From CAZEAP01 sp964510315 (lineage in GTDB: Bacteria; Planctomycetota; Brocadiia; SM23-32), in the NCBI GenBank assembly GCA_964510315.1, contig CAZEAP010000001.1, forward strand, positions 186,001 through 250,000: a stretch of 64,000 nt of DNA, written 5' to 3'. This document shows positions 24,183-33,040 of the stretch, piece by piece (position 1 is the stretch's first letter; every line of letters begins with the position of its first letter). The position numbers and the translations under genes are program-made. The notes below the pieces were generated by a model that worked only from the letters and a program-made list of their open reading frames with translations, was not told where the DNA came from and made no database searches.

Positions 24183-24979
24183 GTCACCTCTCCGAGCACA
24201 TCGAAGTGGAAGCCCCCGAGCACGTGGCCTTCCGCTACGAGCTGGCCGGCATCGGCTCCCGCGTGGTGGCCGGGCTCGTCGATCATCTTCTGCTGGGAGG
24301 GCTCTGCTCCCTGATCCTTCTGGGAATGTGCGCGGTGAGGGTGAGCGCGCCCCCGTCCGTGGACCTCGCACCGGGGGAGGGCGTCGTCGTCCGCGGCGTC
24401 TCTTCCCTGGCCATGGCCCTCGGGGTGCTCCTTCTGTTCTGCCTTGTCTGGGGCTACAACACCTTCTTCGAAGTGGTGATGAACGGGCAAACGCCCGGCA
24501 AACGGTGGAGCGGCCTGCGCGTGGTCACCGAAGGGGGCTACCCGGTGGGCCTGTGGGACAGCTTGCTGCGCAACCTGATGCGGGCGGTCGACATTCAGCC
24601 CGCCCCTTTCATGCCCTATGGGGCAGCCCTCCTGGTCATGCTCCTGAACCGCGAGTCCAAACGCCTGGGAGACTACGTGGGAGGCACCATCGTCATCAAG
24701 GAAAGGGAGGCATCCGGCGCCGAGGCCTGGAAGGCCGAGGACTACGTGGCCCGCAGGGGCGGTCCACTGACCCCGGAGCAGTTCCGCCTGGTGCGCCGCT
24801 TCCTGGACAGGACCGAAGAGCTCCGCCCGGAAAGGGCAGAGCAACTGGCCGAACAACTTGCCCGGCCTTTCACCGATGAGTTCGGCCGGCCCGGCGAGAC
24901 GCCGGCAGATCTGCTGGAACGTTTGGCCGCCCAACATGAAGCTCAGACGGATGCCGCCGATGAGCAAAGCTCCGAGTAA
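24179..24979 (+). CDS. RDD-family membrane protein
   Basis: 266 residues. The RDD domain spans about 10-175, with GIGSRVVAGLVDHLLLGG (Arg and Asp of the signature), GQTPGKRWSGLRVV and KRLGDYVGGTIVI. Two or three transmembrane helices are visible. The last 85 residues form a charged soluble region. RDD proteins are small polytopic membrane proteins of uncertain transport or scaffold role, frequently next to SpoIIM/MoxR genes. The GTG start overlaps the UPF0182 stop, and the gene overlaps the next by 20 bp, so the three genes are translationally linked. Confidence 0.92.
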   Translation: MSHLSEHIEVEAPEHVAFRYELAGIGSRVVAGLVDHLLLGGLCSLILLGMCAVRVSAPPSVDLAPGEGVVVRGVSSLAMALGVLLLFCLVWGYNTFFEVVMNGQTPGKRWSGLRVVTEGGYPVGLWDSLLRNLMRAVDIQPAPFMPYGAALLVMLLNRESKRLGDYVGGTIVIKEREASGAEAWKAEDYVARRGGPLTPEQFRLVRRFLDRTEELRPERAEQLAEQLARPFTDEFGRPGETPADLLERLAAQHEAQTDAADEQSSE

Positions 24980-25985
24980 GAACCCCGAGCGGGATCGGGC
25001 GCCCGATGGAGACCGGGCCTCCGACTGGCGGCGCCTGGAGGAGCTGCTGAAGAAGGCCCGCGGAAAACCCAGCCGCCTGAGCGTCGAGGAACTGCAGGAG
25101 CTGGAACGGCTCTACGGCCGGGCCACCGCCGACCTGTCCTATGCCCGCACGCGCGGCGGCCCCGAGGAGACCCTCCAGTACCTGAACCGTCTCGTGGCCC
25201 GCGCGCACAGCCTCGTATATCGGCGTCCAAAGGGGCGGGCCGGCACCGTGCTGCGTTTCTATGCCGCCGAATTCCCCGGGGTCTTCCGGCGGACGCTCCC
25301 CTACGTCCTGCTTTCGGCGCTCATCCTGTTCGGGTCCGGCCTGGGCGCGTACATATCGGTCCGGGCGGACGAGCGCAACGCTTACCGCCTGGTTCCGGCC
25401 GCCTGCCTGGTGGCACCGGAGGAGTGGGAGGAGCGAGCGGCCGGGACACGGGAGGTTCCCCAGATTTTTCCCCCCATGCTGGCCAGCCTGATCGTCTCCA
25501 ACAACGTGCAGGTCACGTTCTTCGCCTTCGCCCTCGGGATCACGTGCGGCGCGGGAACCGCCTACATAATGCTGACCAACGGGCTGCTGCTGGGGGCGGT
25601 GGCGGGGCTGTTCGCTCGCTCCGGTTTGTCCCTGCAATTCTGGGCGACCATCCTGCCCCACGGCGTGCTGGAACTTTCGGCCGTCGCCATCGCCGGAGGT
25701 GCGGGATTGCTGGTGGGACGGGCCGTGCTGTTCCCGGGGCGCAGGAGCCGCCGCGAGGCCCTTCACCGCTTCGGCCTCCTGGGGGTGAAGCTGGTGCTGG
25801 GCTGCATCCCCCTCCTGGTGATCGCGGGATGTATCGAGGCCTTCGTCTCGCCCAGCGCGCTGCCCGCGTCCGTTAAGTACTCCGTCGGCCTGCTCAGCGG
25901 TGTGGGGCTTGCCGCTTACCTGTTCGGCGCCGGCCACGGCGGCGTGCGCGATGCGTCCCCGCCGCGCGAGGAAGCCATCCGCTGA
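24960..25985 (+). CDS. SpoIIM/DUF95-family membrane protein
   Basis: 341 residues. A charged cytoplasmic segment (1-110) contains the family motif LQELERLYGRATADLSYART. Five or six membrane helices follow, with FRRTLPYVLLSALILFGSG, IVSNNVQVTFFAFALGIT, NGLLLGAVAG and ILPHGVLELSAVAIAGGAG. The E in HGVLEL is characteristic of stage II sporulation protein M relatives. No sporulation genes are present, so a general role in envelope or membrane remodelling is more likely. It starts inside the RDD gene. Its stop codon lies a few bases from the stop of the convergent DUF58 gene. Confidence 0.9.
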   Translation: MSKAPSKNPERDRAPDGDRASDWRRLEELLKKARGKPSRLSVEELQELERLYGRATADLSYARTRGGPEETLQYLNRLVARAHSLVYRRPKGRAGTVLRFYAAEFPGVFRRTLPYVLLSALILFGSGLGAYISVRADERNAYRLVPAACLVAPEEWEERAAGTREVPQIFPPMLASLIVSNNVQVTFFAFALGITCGAGTAYIMLTNGLLLGAVAGLFARSGLSLQFWATILPHGVLELSAVAIAGGAGLLVGRAVLFPGRRSRREALHRFGLLGVKLVLGCIPLLVIAGCIEAFVSPSALPASVKYSVGLLSGVGLAAYLFGAGHGGVRDASPPREEAIR

Positions 25986-25986
25986 G

Positions 25987-26007
25987 GCGCCTCAGAGCCT
26001 GAGGCGC
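25987..26007. terminator. GC-rich hairpin between convergent operons
   Basis: A perfect 9 bp inverted repeat GCGCCTCAG / CTGAGGCGC with a 3 nt loop lies just after the SpoIIM-like stop and includes the DUF58 stop codon. It could end transcription from either side, but there is no T tract, so a strictly intrinsic terminator is unproven. Confidence 0.45.
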
Positions 26008-27302
26008 TGCTTGATCTCGACGTACTTGCTGACGGCCCGCACCGTCAGCCGGTCGGGGGGCACGTCCAGGGTGTCGACCCCTCGCCGGCGCATGTGATGA
26101 AGTGCCTTCTCCCGCTCCCGCACCATGTTCATGGCGACTACCTTGGCGTAAGCCTCGTGCTGGGAGGCCGGCGCCGAATCGGCGATCTCCTCGATCTGCG
26201 GATTCCGCAGTGTGACGCACAGCGGACGGTGGTGCCGGGCCATGTTGGTCATGTGGGAAAGAACGCTCTCCGAGGCCCTTTCGTCCAGCACGTCGGTGAA
26301 AAGCAGTATCAGTGCCCGCTTTCGGCTGCGGCCGGCCAGGAACCGGAACGCGCCCGCGTAGTCGGACTCCGCGAGAGTTGGCTCCAGGCTGTGGAGGGCC
26401 GTCAGCACCGAGCGGCTGACCGCCTTCCCGGAGCGAAGCGGCAGAAAGGTTTCCACCTGGTCGGAGAAGGCCAGCACGCCCACGGCGTCCCCCCGGTTCA
26501 GCGCCACGTAGGCCAGCATCAGCGACGCATTCAGCACGTAGTCCAGGCGGCTCATTCCCTGGAACTCAGAGGTCATCAGCCGGCCCGTGTCGATCATCAG
26601 CAGCAGGTTTTGGCTCTGCTCTACCTGGTAGTTTTTGCTGATGGGTTTGCCGTATTTGGCGGTGGCCTTCCAGTCGATGCAGCGCAGTTCGTCGCCATGC
26701 TGGTACTCTCTGAGGCTCTCGAACTGCGTTCCTTCGCCGAGCCGACGCGCCGGGGTCAGGCCGACCTCGCCCAGGCGGTTGCTCCGCAGCAGCAGTTCGT
26801 AGGCATTAACGTTCGCCACGTCCGGGTAGACGCGGACCGTCGTGGTCGCCTCGGAGCGGAACTGGCGCCAGGCCAGGCCCAGCCGCGTGGTATACCGCAC
26901 GGCCAGGTCGCCCACCTGCTGCTCACCGCGGCGCCGCGGAGTCACCCGAAGCTTCAGGCGGTCGTGCCCCCGCGGGGGCAGGTGCACCTCCACGGTGTCG
27001 GTCTCCGCCTCCAGGGTCGGCGGGAAGGAATCGCGGATGCGGACGGTCGTGGCGTGGCCGCCGCGGTTGCGCACTTCGATCGTTACGGGGCAGGGCGCCC
27101 CCACCGAGATGGGGTCCGGCAGGCGGCGGGTGACCCTGATGTGCTCCGGGGAGGCCGACAGCAGCACATCCCCCAGAAAAGCCATCAGCAGCAGGCCGTC
27201 GAAAAACAAGCCGGCCAGCAAAGCGGCCGGCCAGGCCGAGCCGAGCCCCAGCAGCGCTCCGCCGATCAGGAGCAGGAAAACGAATCGCTTGGTCGGAAAC
27301 AT
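25992..27302 (-). CDS. DUF58 (vWA-like) protein of a MoxR operon
   Basis: 436 residues. Two hydrophobic helices (about 7-48) are followed by a beta-sandwich segment. Then comes the DUF58 signature GEGTQFESLREYQHGDELRC with IDWKATAKYGKP after it. A von Willebrand A-like domain follows, starting MIDTGRLM with its metal-site residues. The C-terminal extension contains MRRRGVDTLDVPPDRL. DUF58 proteins act with MoxR ATPases, probably in protein-complex maturation at the membrane. It starts 4 bp after the MoxR stop, and is the last gene of the leftward five-gene operon. Confidence 0.92.
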   Translation of the reverse strand: MFPTKRFVFLLLIGGALLGLGSAWPAALLAGLFFDGLLLMAFLGDVLLSASPEHIRVTRRLPDPISVGAPCPVTIEVRNRGGHATTVRIRDSFPPTLEAETDTVEVHLPPRGHDRLKLRVTPRRRGEQQVGDLAVRYTTRLGLAWRQFRSEATTTVRVYPDVANVNAYELLLRSNRLGEVGLTPARRLGEGTQFESLREYQHGDELRCIDWKATAKYGKPISKNYQVEQSQNLLLMIDTGRLMTSEFQGMSRLDYVLNASLMLAYVALNRGDAVGVLAFSDQVETFLPLRSGKAVSRSVLTALHSLEPTLAESDYAGAFRFLAGRSRKRALILLFTDVLDERASESVLSHMTNMARHHRPLCVTLRNPQIEEIADSAPASQHEAYAKVVAMNMVREREKALHHMRRRGVDTLDVPPDRLTVRAVSKYVEIKQRLRL

Positions 27303-27306
27303 GCTT

Positions 27307-28293
27307 TTACCGTGGCACCTCGATCCTCTCCAGCAACTGCTCCAGCAGGGCGTCCGTGGTGAGCCCTTCGATCTCCGCTTCCGGCGTCAGCAGTATGCGA
27401 TGGCGCAGCACCGGCGGGGTCGTCCGTTTGACGTCGTCCGGTGTCACAAAATCGCGTCCGCACATCCCGGCGAGCACCCGTGAGGCCAGCAGCAGCATCA
27501 CGCTGGCGCGCGGGCTGGCCCCGAGGGTGACGCTGGACAGGTCGCGGGTGCCCCGGACGATCTCCACGATGTAGCGCAGCACCTCCGGTTCGACGTGTAC
27601 GCTGCGGAAGGCCTCCTGGAGCTGGAGCACTCCTTCACGATCGGTCACCGTCTCCACGCCGTAGGTCTCGACCTTGTTCGCGTCGAAGCCGGCCCGGTAA
27701 TGTTCCAGTATCTCCCGCTCGCGGCCGGGTTCGGGATATTCGATCAGGATTTTCATCATGAAGCGGTCGAGCTGGGCCTCCGGCAGCGGGAAAGTCCCCT
27801 CGAACTCAACCGGGTTCTGCGTGGCGAAGGTGGAGAACAGCTCCGGCAGCACGAAGGGCTTGCCGTCGATGGTTACCTGCCGCTCCTGCATGGCTTCCAG
27901 CAGGGCTGATTGCGTCTTCGCCGGCGCCCGGTTTATCTCGTCCCCGAGCAGGAGGTCGGTGAACACCGGTCCCTTCACCAAAGAGAACTCCCCGGTATCG
28001 CCTTTGAAGACGTGCACGCCGATGACGTCGGCGGGCATGAGGTCGGGGGTGAACTGCACCCGCTTGAACTCCAGGTCCACCACCCGGGCCAGCGTCCGGA
28101 CCATCAGCGTCTTGGCGGTTCCGGGGACTCCTTCCACCAGCGCATGCCCTCCGGCAAGGAAGGCGATCAGCATCTGCTCCAGGGGCCGCCTCTGTCCCAC
28201 GATAACCTTCTCCAGTTCGTCCAGAACCCGGCCCGCCGTCCGGGAGGCGCCCTCGAGTTCTTCAGCCGTCGACGTATCTTCGGAACTGCTCAT
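27307..28293 (-). CDS. MoxR-family AAA+ ATPase
   Basis: 328 residues. Walker A is GVPGTAKT (55-62), with Ala in place of the more usual Lys-preceding Gly. Walker B is LLLGDEIN (Asp118, Glu119). Sensor 1 is around FSTFATQNPVEFEGTF, and the lid contains GASPRASVMLLLASR. MoxR ATPases are chaperone-like enzymes that work with vWA-domain partners such as the DUF58 protein encoded next. The start codon lies inside the upstream DUF4350 gene, with a 32 bp overlap, so expression is coupled. Confidence 0.95.
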   Translation of the reverse strand: MSSSEDTSTAEELEGASRTAGRVLDELEKVIVGQRRPLEQMLIAFLAGGHALVEGVPGTAKTLMVRTLARVVDLEFKRVQFTPDLMPADVIGVHVFKGDTGEFSLVKGPVFTDLLLGDEINRAPAKTQSALLEAMQERQVTIDGKPFVLPELFSTFATQNPVEFEGTFPLPEAQLDRFMMKILIEYPEPGREREILEHYRAGFDANKVETYGVETVTDREGVLQLQEAFRSVHVEPEVLRYIVEIVRGTRDLSSVTLGASPRASVMLLLASRVLAGMCGRDFVTPDDVKRTTPPVLRHRILLTPEAEIEGLTTDALLEQLLERIEVPR

Positions 28294-29503
28294 AGTGGCG
28301 AATGACCTCCTCGATGTCTTTTTCTGTAACTTTTCCCTGCTCGGCCCGGCGCAGGTCCTCGAAACACCGCAGGGCGGCGTCGGCCGGTTCCGCCTCCAGG
28401 CCGCTGAGCCGCCCGCGGAGGGCCTCTTCTCCGGCGTCCGCTGAGACGCCCAGCCAGCGGCACACCTCAGAGCGGAGGCTTGTGCCGATGGTTTCGATGA
28501 TCAAGCCCCCGGCGCCGGCCCGCCGGTAGAGGTCCGCGAAGGCATGCACGTGCTCGGTCATGGAACGGCGCCGCTCGGGACCCGCAGTTGCCTCCGGCGG
28601 CCGGTGGCCGAACCGGCGGAGGCGAAGGGCAATCAGTATGAAACCGCCTACCGCCACGTGCAGCAGAGCCCATCCGGCCGGCCGACGCAGCAGGAAGGCC
28701 CCCACTGCCTTCCATTGCCGGGCCACCCCACGGAAGCCCTGGTGATACTCGTCGAAGCCGATGCGGCCGCCCCCGGCAAGCTCCGCTATGCGGGTGAGCA
28801 ATACGGCATTGTCCGCCAGATCGATGCCCTGGTTGCTCACCGGGAAACCGTCGCCGATGACGACGACGCGCCCGTGCCCCCGGGGCTGGGAGAACACCAT
28901 GGGGCCGGCCTCTCCCTCGACCAGGGGGCGCACGGACGGTCCCTCGAGCGCTTCCTCCAGGCGGAATCCCCGGGCGACAGTTTCGCGCACGCGGAGGGTT
29001 TCGGCTCCGGACAACAGGGGCACGTTGCGTACCGGAAGTTCCACCGTGCGGGGGTGAAGACCGCCCTCCTCCGCGGACGGGGCGGGTTCGGAATGCTCGG
29101 CGGCGAGGGCCGGGCTCACGGCCCTGAGCAGTTCTCCCGCCGGCCCCTCCGGGGCGTCGGCGGGGGAGACGAGCACCAGCACGCCGCCGGCCTCAACCCA
29201 GTTTTTCAGCCACTCTTTCTCACGCTCCCGGTAAGGAGACCGGGGGTTGACCACCCAGAGCTGATCGAGGGTGGGGCCGGCGATTTGAAGTTCCCCGGTG
29301 ATCCGGCGCGCCGGTATGCCCAACTCGTCCAGCAGGAGGTAGAACGCCTTGAGGCCGCTGGCGTCGGTCAGGAAGGTGGATTGTCGCTGGGCGAGGCTGA
29401 AATCCCCGCCCCCGTCTCCGCCGCGTGCCACCACGAAGGAAGCCACCAGGCCCACGGCGGCAATCAAAGCCGCCAGGACCCAGAGATCACGTTTCTCATT
29501 CAT
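28262..29503 (-). CDS. DUF4350-domain membrane protein
   Basis: 413 residues. A helix at about 8-26 anchors the protein. The DUF4350 domain follows, with TDASGLKAFYLLLDELG, LWVVNPRSPYREREKEWLKN and WVEAGGVLVLVSP. A second membrane helix (AGWALLHVAVGGFILIALRL) lies near 280-300. The C-terminal cytoplasmic part is helical. This domain order is typical of MoxR operons. The ATG overlaps the DUF4129 stop (ATGA), and the 3' end overlaps moxR. Confidence 0.88.
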   Translation of the reverse strand: MNEKRDLWVLAALIAAVGLVASFVVARGGDGGGDFSLAQRQSTFLTDASGLKAFYLLLDELGIPARRITGELQIAGPTLDQLWVVNPRSPYREREKEWLKNWVEAGGVLVLVSPADAPEGPAGELLRAVSPALAAEHSEPAPSAEEGGLHPRTVELPVRNVPLLSGAETLRVRETVARGFRLEEALEGPSVRPLVEGEAGPMVFSQPRGHGRVVVIGDGFPVSNQGIDLADNAVLLTRIAELAGGGRIGFDEYHQGFRGVARQWKAVGAFLLRRPAGWALLHVAVGGFILIALRLRRFGHRPPEATAGPERRRSMTEHVHAFADLYRRAGAGGLIIETIGTSLRSEVCRWLGVSADAGEEALRGRLSGLEAEPADAALRCFEDLRRAEQGKVTEKDIEEVIRHYEQFRRYVDG

Positions 29504-30270
29504 GCAAGCTCCAGGGTCTTCAGCGTCCGGTCAAAGCAGCTCTTGCAGCGCGCGTAGGTGTTCCGGTCGCACTGACGCCCTCCGTAGAGGCAGCGGTCCA
29601 GCACGCGGGAGAACCCGGCCATGGGGTCGGCGTCGTACTGGCGGCCGAACTCCTGGACGTAGTCCCAGTTCGTCTTGCCCCTGCCGGGCACGATGGCACC
29701 GGCACGGCTCTGGTAGGCAAGAAGCCCCAGGTAGAGCGTGGTCGCCGCCTCCAGGAAACGGCCCTCGTCGGCGGCCTCCTCCGCTCTACGGATGAACTTC
29801 CCGGGCTTTTCCCCGAGGAAACGGGCGCGCCGGCCCGGCCCGGCCCGTTCCCCCGCGGCGGCCGCCCGCCCCGCACGGACGCTCTGGTAGAGGATGAAGC
29901 CCATGTGCCCGAGGATGAACAGCGCCGTCAGAAGGAGCCAACTGACTATCAGGATGTATACGGCGGGGTGATTCGTCCACAGCCAGGAAAAAAAGCCGGG
30001 GAGACCCTCGACGCCCTCCCCCAGCCGGTCCTGCAGGCGGCCCAGCCACCGGGCCACCATTCGGCCCCACGGGGAATGTCGCGAAGCAAACTCGGGGCGG
30101 GACAGGATCTCCTGAAGCCGTCCCTCCACTTCCGAGGGGGGAATCGGTTTCTCCGGCTGCTCGGCCAGGGCGGGCGTCAGCGAGGCCACAAACAGCAGCA
30201 GGATCAGCGCGAGTATACCCGGCCGGAGCCGGCTGCGGGTCCGCGACCGTCCTGTGCTCTCGCGGCTCAA
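29500..30270 (-). CDS. DUF4129-domain membrane protein
   Basis: 256 residues from a TTG start at 30270 that overlaps the previous stop codon (TTGA), with GGAGGAGGA directly upstream. A signal peptide-like helix (GILALILLLFVASLTPALA) comes first. A second membrane helix (VYILIVSWLLLTALFILG) lies near 100-120. The C-terminal DUF4129 domain has RRAEEAADEGRFLEAATTLY and GKTNWDYVQEFG. Two extra Cys pairs (CLYGGRQC, CKSC) near the end are unusual and could bind metal or form disulfides. It belongs to the MoxR operon. Confidence 0.86.
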   Translation of the reverse strand: MSRESTGRSRTRSRLRPGILALILLLFVASLTPALAEQPEKPIPPSEVEGRLQEILSRPEFASRHSPWGRMVARWLGRLQDRLGEGVEGLPGFFSWLWTNHPAVYILIVSWLLLTALFILGHMGFILYQSVRAGRAAAAGERAGPGRRARFLGEKPGKFIRRAEEAADEGRFLEAATTLYLGLLAYQSRAGAIVPGRGKTNWDYVQEFGRQYDADPMAGFSRVLDRCLYGGRQCDRNTYARCKSCFDRTLKTLELA

Positions 30271-31076
30271 TCTTCCTCCTCCATGCGCTTCGCAAGGACT
30301 TCGATGTCGAAAGCTTCGTGGCGGATGCGCCCGTCGTAGTAGAGCAGCACCACGGCGACGCCGTAGAGGGGGCTGGCCACCAGCGTGCCCAGTTGCCCGA
30401 GGCCGGCCCGCAGGCCCGTCTTCAATGCGGACTCCTGCAGCGGCAGGAGGTATGCGGCCGTGGTCCCGACCTGCCGGGCAACGAAGCCGATGAGGGAGAC
30501 CACCAGAAGAACGACGAATATTTTCCCCATCTGACCTTTCGTCAGGCGCCAGCTCCGGCGCAACGCCTGGAACGGATCGACGTCTTCCAGAACGACCACG
30601 ACCGGCGTCAGCACGAGCTTCAGGGTAAGGATGACCCCGGGGACTACGCAAAAAATATATCCGACCGCGCAGATGACGGTGGTCAGGAAGGCGGCCACGA
30701 GGATAAAGAATATCTTCGGCATGATGGCCCCGTAGCTGCCCGCTATCGAGGCGGGCCTCCTCAGGAAACGCGCCCCGACCGCATGGGTCAGGGCTCCCGT
30801 GCCGAGGGGGCCGAGGATGGACCCCATTATCATTGCCGCGGCTACCACCAGGAGTCCGGAGTATATCACCGCAGCCGGATTCGCCGTCGGACCCTCCATG
30901 GCAGAGGCTGTAAAGTTCGCCGAAACGCCGGGAAAAGCCGTAACGTTAAGCAGAGCGATGGGGATCTGCACGACGGCCATGATCCCCACGAACGTCAGGA
31001 AGTTCCGGCGGTAAAGGCGAAAATCGGCGTCCAGAATGTCGCCGATTCCCATGGGGCGCAGTTGCAGCTCTTCCAT
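30267..31076 (-). CDS. Polytopic membrane protein (GDPD membrane-domain/DUF7847-like)
   Basis: 269 residues from the ATG at 31076. An upstream in-frame start would add 15 residues without a ribosome site. The N-terminus RPMGIGDILDADFRLYRRNF followed by LTFVGI is characteristic of membrane proteins resembling the membrane domain of glycerophosphodiester phosphodiesterases. Six hydrophobic helices follow, with VVPGVILTLKLVLTPVVVVL and DPFQALRRSWRLTKGQMGKI, the conserved S-W/L-T-x-G loop. There is no catalytic GDPD domain. It is the first gene of the MoxR operon, behind the promoter at 31136-31164. Confidence 0.85.
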   Translation of the reverse strand: MEELQLRPMGIGDILDADFRLYRRNFLTFVGIMAVVQIPIALLNVTAFPGVSANFTASAMEGPTANPAAVIYSGLLVVAAAMIMGSILGPLGTGALTHAVGARFLRRPASIAGSYGAIMPKIFFILVAAFLTTVICAVGYIFCVVPGVILTLKLVLTPVVVVLEDVDPFQALRRSWRLTKGQMGKIFVVLLVVSLIGFVARQVGTTAAYLLPLQESALKTGLRAGLGQLGTLVASPLYGVAVVLLYYDGRIRHEAFDIEVLAKRMEEED

Positions 31077-31135
31077 TCTCCGTCCGCCCTGAGAAAGCGC
31101 AGACCGATGTCCGGGCCACATGACCGCACCGCAAG

Positions 31136-31164
31136 AGCTTACCGGAGCCCCGGCTCGCTGTCAA
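31136..31164 (-). promoter_or_regulatory. Sigma-70 promoter candidate for the MoxR operon
   Basis: Minus strand: TTGACA (31164-31159), a perfect -35 box, a 17 bp spacer, then TAAGCT (31141-31136), about 60 bp upstream of the ATG at 31076. Confidence 0.65.
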
Positions 31165-31326
31165 ATCTGCACCCCCGCGCGGGTCGCCGGTGGGAAGCCG
31201 GACGGGGAGGGTGAATTTCCGGCCCACCAGAAAAGCAAGATGCATTCGGCGCCCGAAACAAAGGCGCCCAGGCATGACGATGTGCAGTCTCTGGCTTGAG
31301 CCACCTTCAGCTTTCAGCAGGGCGAT

Positions 31327-31355
31327 TTGTCAACGGTGCCCGCGCAGGATAAACT
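31327..31355 (+). promoter_or_regulatory. Sigma-70 promoter candidate for the fucose-isomerase-like gene
   Basis: TTGTCA at 31327-31332, 17 bp, TAAACT at 31350-31355, about 47 bp before the ATG at 31403. Both boxes are close to consensus. Confidence 0.65.
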
Positions 31356-31402
31356 GAACCCCGGCGCGGACTCAACGCCACTCGAGCCCGGAGAGAACCG
31401 AC

Positions 31403-32818
31403 ATGTCCGGAAGCCCAACTACCAGAATCGGCCTGCTCTCGTTCTCGGACGGGCGAGAGCGCGTGCATGAGAGCCTTAGCGACAGGATCGCCTCTTACCA
31501 GGAGCAGCTACGGAGGCTCATCGACGACCTCGGCGCCGTGCCGGTGGTCAACGAACAGATCATCCATTCCCCCCGGATGGCGGTCCGGGAGGCCAAAAGG
31601 CTCCTGGCCGAAGACGTGGCGGGGGCGGTGTTCAACATCTCGGTCTTCGCTTTCCCAAACTTCAGCGCTCTGGCCGCGCGCGTGCTGGAACGCCCGGTGG
31701 CCGTCCTGTCGCCGGGCTCTCCCGACCTGCCCGGCATGGGCGGGCTGCTGGCCGCCGGCGGCGCCCTCCACCAGATGGACATGCTGCATGAGCGCATATG
31801 GGCTCCGTTCGAGAGCGAATCCTGCGAGCGCCGCCTCCGCGCCTTCGTCAGGGCCGCCGGCGCGACGCACGCCCTGAAAGGGCAGGTCTACGGCCAGATC
31901 GGCGGCCGTTCCATCGGCATGATCACCGGGGTCTCGGCGTCTCCCGCCGAGTGGCTGCGCATCTTTGGGGTGGACATCGACCACACCGACGAATCGGAGA
32001 TACTGCGCCGCGCCGAAGCGGTCGAACCCGCGGAGCGGGCTCGCATCGTGGACTGGCTGGAGCAGAACGTGCGCGAGGTCAAATACCAGGACGACGGCAA
32101 GCTGACCCGCCCGAACCTGGAGTACCAGGCCGCCTGCGCCGCGGCGGTAAAGGAGATCGCCCGCGAGCGCGAGTACGACTTTTTGGGCATCAAGTGCCAC
32201 TTCGACATGTCGGAGTATCACTGCACGCAGTGTCTGTCCGCGGCGTTCCTGCCCTCTTTTGTGGACTGGGACGGAGAGAAGCCGCCCACTGCGGCAGCCT
32301 GTGAGGCGGACGGCGACGGCGCACTGAGCATGCAGATCCTCCAGCTCCTCAGCGGCCTGCCCGCGCTGTTCCTCGACCTCCGGCACTACGACACCGACGC
32401 CGGGCTGTGGACCCTCTGCAACTGCGGGGCCCAGTCGGTCTATTATTCCCGTCGTTCGGAGGAACCCGCCGAGAACCTGAAAGCCGTTGACCTTGTGCCG
32501 GTAATCCCCAAGTACGGCGGCGTGGGGGCTCACGTCCCCTATCTGGGCAGCCCCGGGCCGCTGACCTTCGCCCGCATCCTGCACGACGAGCGCCGCCCTT
32601 CACTGCTGGCGTTCCGCGGGCAGGCCGTGGAGGCGCAGCAGGAATGGATGCAGCAGAGCTGCCCCGCCTGGCCCCACATCTACGCCGAACTGGAGGCCGA
32701 GCCGGAGGCGCTTCTTCGCGAGCTGCACGCCAATCACGTCCACGCCGCGGCGGGCGACTGGATGAACGAACTGGAGCTTTTCGCCCGGATGGCGGACATT
32801 CCGTTCACGGCCCTCTGA
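31403..32818 (+). CDS. L-fucose/L-arabinose isomerase-superfamily protein
   Basis: 471 residues. The N-terminal Rossmann-like domain (IGLLSFSDGRERVHESLSDR and following) has the sugar-isomerase pattern AGAVFNISVFAFPNFSALA. The catalytic region has Glu301 in CEADGDGALSMQIL and an Asp in LDLRHYDTD, corresponding to the Mn-binding Glu/Asp of FucI-type enzymes. KCHFDMSEYHCTQCLSAAF is typical of the FucI-like C-terminal family. These enzymes interconvert aldoses and ketoses, but many family members are uncharacterised and the substrate cannot be assigned. It has its own promoter and starts the sugar region. Confidence 0.88.
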   Translation: MSGSPTTRIGLLSFSDGRERVHESLSDRIASYQEQLRRLIDDLGAVPVVNEQIIHSPRMAVREAKRLLAEDVAGAVFNISVFAFPNFSALAARVLERPVAVLSPGSPDLPGMGGLLAAGGALHQMDMLHERIWAPFESESCERRLRAFVRAAGATHALKGQVYGQIGGRSIGMITGVSASPAEWLRIFGVDIDHTDESEILRRAEAVEPAERARIVDWLEQNVREVKYQDDGKLTRPNLEYQAACAAAVKEIAREREYDFLGIKCHFDMSEYHCTQCLSAAFLPSFVDWDGEKPPTAAACEADGDGALSMQILQLLSGLPALFLDLRHYDTDAGLWTLCNCGAQSVYYSRRSEEPAENLKAVDLVPVIPKYGGVGAHVPYLGSPGPLTFARILHDERRPSLLAFRGQAVEAQQEWMQQSCPAWPHIYAELEAEPEALLRELHANHVHAAAGDWMNELELFARMADIPFTAL

Positions 32819-32899
32819 CCGAGAGTATGCGCGACCGCGCGTTTTCCCCACTTTTCGGTTCTCAAACTACTGGTCCTTCAAGATTGACTCATGGGGTTC

Positions 32900-33040
32900 G
32901 GTTGGTGCTGCGAAGGGCGGAAACGCCTGTGGAGTGCGACGCCCTGGCGTCGCTTTGCCTTTCGCCGGCTTGCCGACGGGTCAAAGCAGCGGGGCAAGCA
33001 CCGCAACGGCAGAGCGGTGGCAAGCCACCGCTCTCCAGAG
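32900..33040. repeat. Cluster of intergenic stem-loops
   Basis: Two strong hairpins lie here: GCGACGCC-CT-GGCGTCGC at 32936-32953 (8 bp stem) and AGAGCGGTGG-CAAG-CCACCGCTCT at 33011-33034 (10 bp stem). Smaller ones such as CGGC-TT-GCCG lie between them. The segment looks like a dispersed intergenic repeat of the kind found in planctomycete-like genomes. It may end transcription of the isomerase gene, but no T tract follows. Confidence 0.6.

Noticed and set aside
24960..25985. Sporulation gene spoIIM
   Set aside because: Family resemblance only; no other sporulation gene is present and the gene sits in a MoxR-type envelope cluster.
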